This document shows positions 57,935 to 64,000 of a DNA stretch of 64,000 bases, piece after piece. The DNA comes from Branchiostoma floridae (Eukaryota; Chordata; Leptocardii; Amphioxiformes; Branchiostomatidae). Position 1 is the first letter of the stretch. Every line of letters begins with the position of its first letter. The translations under genes were made by a program, and so were the position numbers. The notes beneath the pieces are model-generated. The model searched no databases. It worked only from the letters and a program-made list of their open reading frames with translations, and was not told the origin of the DNA. The DNA lies in contig NC_049993.1 of assembly GCF_000003815.2 (NCBI RefSeq), positions 12,902,461-12,966,460 of the forward strand. Direction: 5' to 3'.

Positions 57935-60900
57935 TTAGAGCTCATCGTGGTCTTTGGGGCCGGAGAATTCCGCGTAGGAGATGACGCCGTCGTCATCTTG
58001 GTCCTGGAAGTGGAACATGTCCTCGATGAGGTCGACTTCCCTGCGTCCCGGCAGGAATTTGCCTTTCTCAGCGCTGACTTGTTCGTAGCAGTACTTGGTA
58101 AACTGGAAACAAAATGTAGACAGCATGCCATTAAACAAGGGCTTAAACATTGGAAAACAAGGAAACAATTTGAAAGGCCCCCAATTGACTTTGACCATTC
58201 TCTTCCCAAAACCTACCCAACTATGAAATATCATCGCATTTGTTGGCCAAAGTATGCAAATATATAGAGAGACCAAAATCAAGACCTCCAGTTTAACTTC
58301 CCTTCATGGAGGTAACAATGCTTGTATTGTAAGTGTAAGGATAAAAACATGGTATCCAAAGGCATGTAGATATGTGCAATCTCCACTCTCCATTTAGACA
58401 ACAGATGACACAGCAAACATTCCCTTTGTGAATGTGCATCTGAAATGTTGTTTTCTGCTTTATAAGTAAACATTTGATATTGTCATAATGCCCTTTATTC
58501 TGTCTTAATTTTGTCTTATTTGTCTCTGAACTTACTAGTAATCCATTGGCTCTTTCCTGAGTGACAGATCTATGTTCCGACAACCCTGTATGTTCAAGGG
58601 TAAGGGGTGTCAGAAAATAGGGTTGTTGGAACATATGAGTGCTGGTGTTACCCTTTCCATAACAGATTGACTAGGCTGAAAAGGCTTGTTCAAGAAATCA
58701 TACAAAATGAGAAGATTTTTTTACCTCGTCTTTGGTGACGATCTTGTCCTTGTTGGCATCCATGTCCCCGAAAGCGTTGGTGGGAGTCTCCCCCAGCCAC
58801 CAGAACAGCACGTTGGGCACCTCCTCAGTAGGGTCTCTGACCTCGACCATCTCCACATCAAACACCAGGGTGGCACCAGACGGGATCACACCATCTGCGA
58901 AAACAAGAAAAACAGGACATAAATACAATAATATATTCATAGGTGAATCGAGACAGATTACCAGGTCTTAGGAAATGTTAACATATTTGTCTTGGGCCCT
59001 ACAGTTTGAATCAGAGTTTATATGCAATCTGTTATGAGTTCTGCCTGTACTTTTGTAGATCCATTCGTATAGGTATCTGTCACTTTTTCCTACACCACCA
59101 AAGGCAAGTTAGCCTCTTTGGCTATTTGAAAAGATCAATAGGTTTTGTCACAGGCTTCAATAACCTGTCAAATAAACCTTTACAGGTCTAGTTCTACCAG
59201 GATTGTCTTCTCAAATCTTATTTTGCATTTTGGTATTCATTCCTTTACTTGCTTTGTATTTACATATCATTATTTGTTCTCACAGTGGCATGAAAATAAA
59301 ACATAAGTGTGCTGAATCACACAATCTAGTGAAATACATGTACCATAAACATATTCATGATGGCACCACATGGGATCACTGCATGAGAGATCAAACAACA
59401 GGAACATGAACAAAAGTAGCCTGGATACCAGACCCCAGTCCGAAATAAAAGATACCCCATACGATAGATATTTTTAAGATCGGACTGAGGTCTGGTATCC
59501 AGTCTCTCTTGGCAAAATATTAATGGCGCTGCAACATTTCAGCAACACTTTGCCAATTCTTCATTTTTTGGCGTAAATCCAAAGAAAACGTTTGCTGTGT
59601 TTGAAGTTTGCATTTCTACAATACTAGAAGAGGTCACTACAAAGACCACCAAACAACAAGAATTTGGCCTGATCAAGACACAGTTTTCCTGGATATCACA
59701 GAAATCTGTGCAGGGCAGATCTTAACACTTTGCAAAAGTACCTGGTCCGTGGGACACCCATGGCATGAATTATGATCTTGTCATGTGACTAGATCTTTAA
59801 ATGTAAATTGTCGTGGACTCCCTCTCAAGCAAATACCCTGGACTTGTCTGTGTTAAGATTGCCAACATCTGGACACTACGACAAAATTTCATCTAGACAC
59901 AGAAAATAACTGTCGGCAACCAAATGTTGGGAAAAACTGTGTCTGGTTCGGGCATTTGTTTATTGTAAATATACAGTACTAAAATGGTCCAGTATCAACA
60001 TACCAACTCCAGAGTCTCCATAGGCCAGGTGAGGAGGGATGGTGATCTTTCTCTTCTCCCCCGCACACATCCCCCTCAGCGCCTGGTCCATCCCCTTGAT
60101 GACCTCCCCCTTGCCCAGGGTGAAGTCGAAGGTGTTGCCGCGGTCGTGACTGAACAAAAATGGGGTCAACTGGGATTTAACAACATTTCAGATACCTGTG
60201 GGGAAAACACAACAAGGTAAAACCCAAATTAGCAACAGAAGCAAGGTTACTTGTGCAAAGATCTAAAACTACTGTATGCAATATTCCGTGTCGACCAGGC
60301 CTCTCTCCAGCATCTATATAGTGTCTTATTGTTATTTGCGCAAACTTTCTCCAGATGTACAATTTTCTCCCTTTTCCAAACTCCTTGACAAATTCAAAAC
60401 ACAGAATGGATCCAAGCCCAACTCCTGACAAAATCAAAACTATTTGACACTTGAATGATGATTTGACACTTGAATGATGATCATGGTGCAAAAATATTTG
60501 AATTTTGACTTGACATATTTTTTTTTACATATGAAATTTGCCATCAAATGTTCCAACCCCAGGGATGGTATGGAGCTTTGCTGGAGATGCAGAGAGCCCT
60601 GGTGCCAACAGTGTTTTCTATTCTAATCAAGTTTGCACAGACCACTATATGGCCTGATACTGATAGTGCAACTGCATACTAGAAGTAGAAAATTTTGAGA
60701 TAAATGATCAGCTTCATATGTGTATTGTGTAATGTATCTAGATACTATCTAGAGATACATTACACAGCCAGTGAGTGATTGAGTGATAGAGGTTCAAACA
60801 AATAAAGGTTCAAACAAGGGAAAACCATTGGCATGTAGTGGTATCAGAATGATTGATCTCCAAGCTGATGTTGGGATGGAAAGTTGGTATCTTTTTTCTC

Positions 60901-63212
60901 CATTATGGCCACCACGTGTGTTGATACAAATCACAACATTTGCTTGGAGATTGTGATGTTAACATATAAGTATTCATGATTAAAGCTGGCTTGCGGCTTG
61001 AAATGACATTAGTGAAAGTGTAATAATACAGTGACTTCTCCACTTACTACTATACTACAGAATAATTTCAATCACACTTGGAAACCTTCTCTTGCTCCCA
61101 CACAAAGAAAGCACATAAATCATAAATCAACAGCACTTTTTTTCGCATAATTGCCTTATTACAGTTAATAGCACTGGGTAAACACAGCTCTATTGTATTT
61201 GTGGACAAAGGGAAGGAAAGACTCCATGTAGAGATAACAGTCTCCTGTTGTTGTTACAATTTCATGGTAGCTCTAATTAAATGTAAATCATGCAGCAATT
61301 GTCAAGGACATGACTGTCATGGTAGATCCAATCAGACTGCACTACATATTCAGTGACAGATAAAAATGCAGACCACTAGAAAGATATGAATTCCTGACAC
61401 ACACAAAAACGAATACTGTAAATGCAAAAATGTTCGCAGTGGATTAATGTTCGCGGTTTTCGCAGCGGCTGCTCCACCGCGAATTTAAAACCACTGCGAA
61501 CAGTTTTCCATAACAGTAAGAGACTTCAGTGCATGGTGCTACCGCGAAATTAAAACCACCGCGAAAAGTCCATTTTCCCGCTACCGCGAAATTAAATCCC
61601 CGCGAACTTAAATGCATTTACAGTACTTGGGGCCATCCCTGCATCTGCTTGGAGATTAAGTTAACACTCATCATCATCATCAAGATAGCACTGCTTGCTT
61701 GGTGTAATGAAGGTGTTTGCATCACAAATTTCTTATTCAAAATTATAAAGGAATTTCAAAGTGACTGGAAATAATTGTATACTATAAGTATAACTAATTA
61801 AGGTAACTTGGAAGACATTCTAATTTGCTGGTCACATAAAATCAGAATTGACGACTAAAAGAATGCCACTCAACAGCCTCTTAAACTGACCAGTCTAATC
61901 TCCCAAGTTTGAATTATAACTGTAGGGTTGAAAAAATTCTGCAAGCTGGCAAATTGTTTTGCATCTACCAAAGTCCAACCCCCATGGTTTTCTATAGTGC
62001 CACATATGCATTTATTTACCCCATACAGTGATGATACCTAGAAAACACTGCATAATGCAGTTCAAAGCATTGAGAAATTATGTAGCGTTGGGAAACTACA
62101 GTATGCAAATAGACCAGCCATTGTAGCTGGCAGAAAGAATGTGTAACTTTTCAGATAGCGGGCATCTGGCCAAAATTAACAAGTCCCAATTAAAGTTAAT
62201 TACAGACAGTCAACGTGATAATTAATGCATTCCATGACACATTTCCAAAGGTAAAGTTTTGCAGAAAAGAAAAATGACTTTGGCAATCAAATCTTTGTGT
62301 AAACTTTTAAGTCTACTTGAAAGTGGGTCATCTTAGGCAGTACAGCGGAGATACTTCAGAGTAAACTTGGCAAAGAATGCGTCGGGGCGGATCGTTATTT
62401 CCGCTTGCGGGGTTTCCTTGCACGGGGGTCAGAAAACTGCGTATGTGGCACTGTAAGGTGACCGCGGCGGGGGGGGGGGTGTATACGTAAGCAAAAGAAA
62501 CAAACTATGCGTTTCAAATTTGAATTTGGGATTGATGAATAAATCGCAGCCAACGAGGACTTAGAACCAAGCAAAGAAGAATTAGAATGAAAAACTCTAT
62601 CTCAAAGTACCGCTCAAAACATAATTTACCCCCCCCCCCCCTCCCAAAATTAACAACTTACACGACAAAAAGTTCGTCTACATGACTTCCTATCTTGTTC
62701 CTGTGATAATGCTGGTTTTATACTCGTCTGGCAAAATGGCAAAAAACGTTTCACTTCATCTGGCCATTTTCTTTCTTTCTAGTTACTTTGCACACGAAAG
62801 TGGTCCCGTTGGAAAGCATTCGACTGGAAAGAGAAACGTCAAAAAATTATATCTGTCAAAACCCAATTTTGCAGACGACGCCATGGGCAAAACGCCAAGT
62901 CTTCTTCATAAACGGCATACATAAAGTGACGACCTTGCGGGTAAAAAGGAGCGGCAATGCTGCACTAGATGGTAAGAACCCTCCCCCCTTCCATGTGAGT
63001 GCCACGTAGGCTTCTTCTAGCGCTACCAACCTGGAGTCGAACTTCTTGCCGTCTGGGAAGGTCCCGTTGTAGTGGTACCTCAGGAAGAAGCCGTCTTCGG
63101 ACTTGAACGAACATCTCTCCGGCGTAAACGTCACCTCAACCTGAACTTCTTCCGTGGAGAGGCCCGCCAGTACCTGCACGACGGCAGCGAGGATCGCAGC
63201 CATGAAGACCAT
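57935..63212 (-). CDS. FKBP14: FKBP7/FKBP14-like ER peptidyl-prolyl isomerase with EF-hands, copy 2
   Basis: Four exons (63212-63031, 60149-60004, 58894-58725, 58102-57935) join to 221 aa. Exons 2 and 3 have exactly the lengths and phases of copy 1 (146 and 170 bp). The signal peptide is [19 protein letters not shown]; an in-frame ATG three codons on is an alternative start. The FKBP domain has [50 protein letters not shown] and [11 protein letters not shown], again with Met at the FKBP12 Trp59 position. EF-hand loops are [12 protein letters not shown] and [12 protein letters not shown], and the C-terminus is HDEL. The [11 protein letters not shown] linker is shared with copy 1, so the insertion predates the duplication. 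Introns are larger than in copy 1 and hold two foldback elements. Calcium-binding ER isomerase is inferred from family. Confidence 0.92.
59418..59503. mobile_element. Small foldback element, family 4, first copy
   Basis: Arms 'ctggataccagacc...cagtccg' and 'cggactgaggtctggtatccag' face each other over an 86-bp element containing 'acgatagatattt'. A related copy is at 63901-63989. It is in an FKBP copy 2 intron. Confidence 0.8.
60726..60766. repeat. 14-bp perfect inverted repeat
   Basis: 'tgtgtaatgtatct' (60726-60739) pairs exactly with 60753-60766 across a 13-nt spacer, in the first FKBP copy 2 intron. Confidence 0.9.
61414..61625. mobile_element. Foldback MITE, family 2, best-preserved copy
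   Basis: It runs from 'tactgtaaatgcaaaaatgt' to 'cttaaatgcatttacagta', full of 'accgcgaaattaaaaccacc'-type modules. The ends are inverted copies of each other, and the element is the reverse of 40033-40240. It lies in the first FKBP copy 2 intron; the open frame across it is chance. Confidence 0.85.
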
Positions 63213-64000
63213 TTTTAGGAACGTTTTTGGGGAGCGAGAAAAGATGGCTGTCTGTTCTGGAGAGTGGGAAGTCAGATTGTGTCAGCTTGCCCCGCATGCA
63301 AATCAGTCTGCGGTGTCTGGTTGCCAAAACCGCAGACAGGGAACAGACCCCGGGACAAACCAATAATGTGTACAATAGGGGTGTTGTATACACAAACGCT
63401 TTTTGAAAGTTTTGTATCAGAACGCAAATTTACTCATCCTACCGTACAGTTATAATGCTTCAGTCAGTTGTTCCTGTAACAAGTGATTCTAGATGGTGTA
63501 TCAAGTGTTTTATTGGCTTAGAAATACAACAGAAGAAATAAAGTTATTTTGTTCTTGAAAATGTGGTTCAGTCGATTATTCAACTCCATGTGGGGACGAT
63601 TAGACAGCGGGGAACCGTTAGTGCTTTGCGTGGATCGGGAATAGATGCAAATCAGTGCCACGTCACATTTTTCAGGTCCACGTTGAGAAAATAAATGAAT
63701 TCATGAAGTTGTTGTGTTTTCTTATCGGATCAGTAATTTCTATGTCCAGCTGACGAAGCAAAGTTAGTGTAGAAGGCTGGCGTGTTTACTCAGCTTCAGG
63801 GCCATAGTATAACCAATGAGGTTATATAGACCCATATAAGATATCAAACCTCCCTGGCTGGTATAATAAATAAATCACGATACACAGCGACCAAGGACCT
63901 AGCCTGGATATCATACCCCAACCTCAAAATATATCTTTCGTGTTGCACGATAGATACTTGAGATCGGGCTGGGGTTTGGTGACCAGGCTACCAAGTACTC
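63213..64000. other. Upstream region of FKBP copy 2
   Basis: The 5' flank of FKBP copy 2 has no TATA box I can assign. No other gene begins here. The foldback element at 63901-63989 closes the window. Confidence 0.4.
63901..63989. mobile_element. Small foldback element, family 4, second copy
   Basis: It starts 'agcctggatatcatacccca' and ends 'ggggtttggtgaccaggct', with 'cacgatagatacttgagat' inside. It matches 59418-59503 in ends, length (89 bp) and core. Confidence 0.8.

Noticed and set aside
61529-61774. 81-aa plus-strand frame
   Set aside because: It runs across the family 2 foldback element; no independent coding evidence.

Overview
This window looks like nuclear DNA of an invertebrate chordate, most likely amphioxus (Branchiostoma). 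The evidence is intron-rich genes that align along their length with single vertebrate genes (UBE3C, PHF24, FKBP14, DRAM), short to moderate introns with GT-AG borders, and many small foldback elements and non-LTR retrotransposons. The species call is inference. There are three runs of exactly 100 N (40901-41000, 47925-48024, 53289-53388), which look like placeholder assembly gaps. I found no bacterial, organellar or CRISPR signal and no tRNA or rRNA gene I could support.

Layout. 2.4-18.5 kb (minus strand): two tandem PHF24-like genes, each with a PHD-type zinc finger and an EF-hand. The upstream copy A has 9 exons and 356 aa; the downstream copy B has 8 exons and 264 aa and lacks most of the N-terminal part. 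An intronless DRAM-family membrane protein gene (5351-6070, plus strand) sits antisense inside an intron of copy B. 21.6-26.3 kb (minus): a two-exon TRIM-NHL E3 ligase with RING, B-boxes, coiled coil, filamin domain and six NHL repeats. 27.0-27.9 kb: three diverged copies of a roughly 300-bp unit rich in CCAAT boxes. 28.8-31.3 kb: a 5'-truncated non-LTR retrotransposon with an uninterrupted reverse transcriptase ORF. 31.86-47.72 kb (plus): UBE3C, a HECT ubiquitin ligase, with about 26 exons, one region lost in a gap, and an antisense reverse transcriptase fragment in a late intron. 51.0-63.2 kb (minus): two tandem FKBP7/FKBP14-like genes, each with signal peptide, FKBP domain, two EF-hands and a C-terminal HDEL. 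Copy 1 is convergent with UBE3C.

Functional reading. Two ubiquitin ligases (TRIM-NHL and UBE3C), an autophagy/lysosome-type membrane protein and two ER proline isomerases are neighbours, but nothing shows that they form a pathway. The strongest structural themes are two independent tandem gene duplications with conserved exon lengths and phases, three UBE3C 5' splice sites caught inside short tandem duplications, and two perfect 1-nt-loop palindromes, one of which carries a template-switch signature. I did not find a convincing new multi-gene system.
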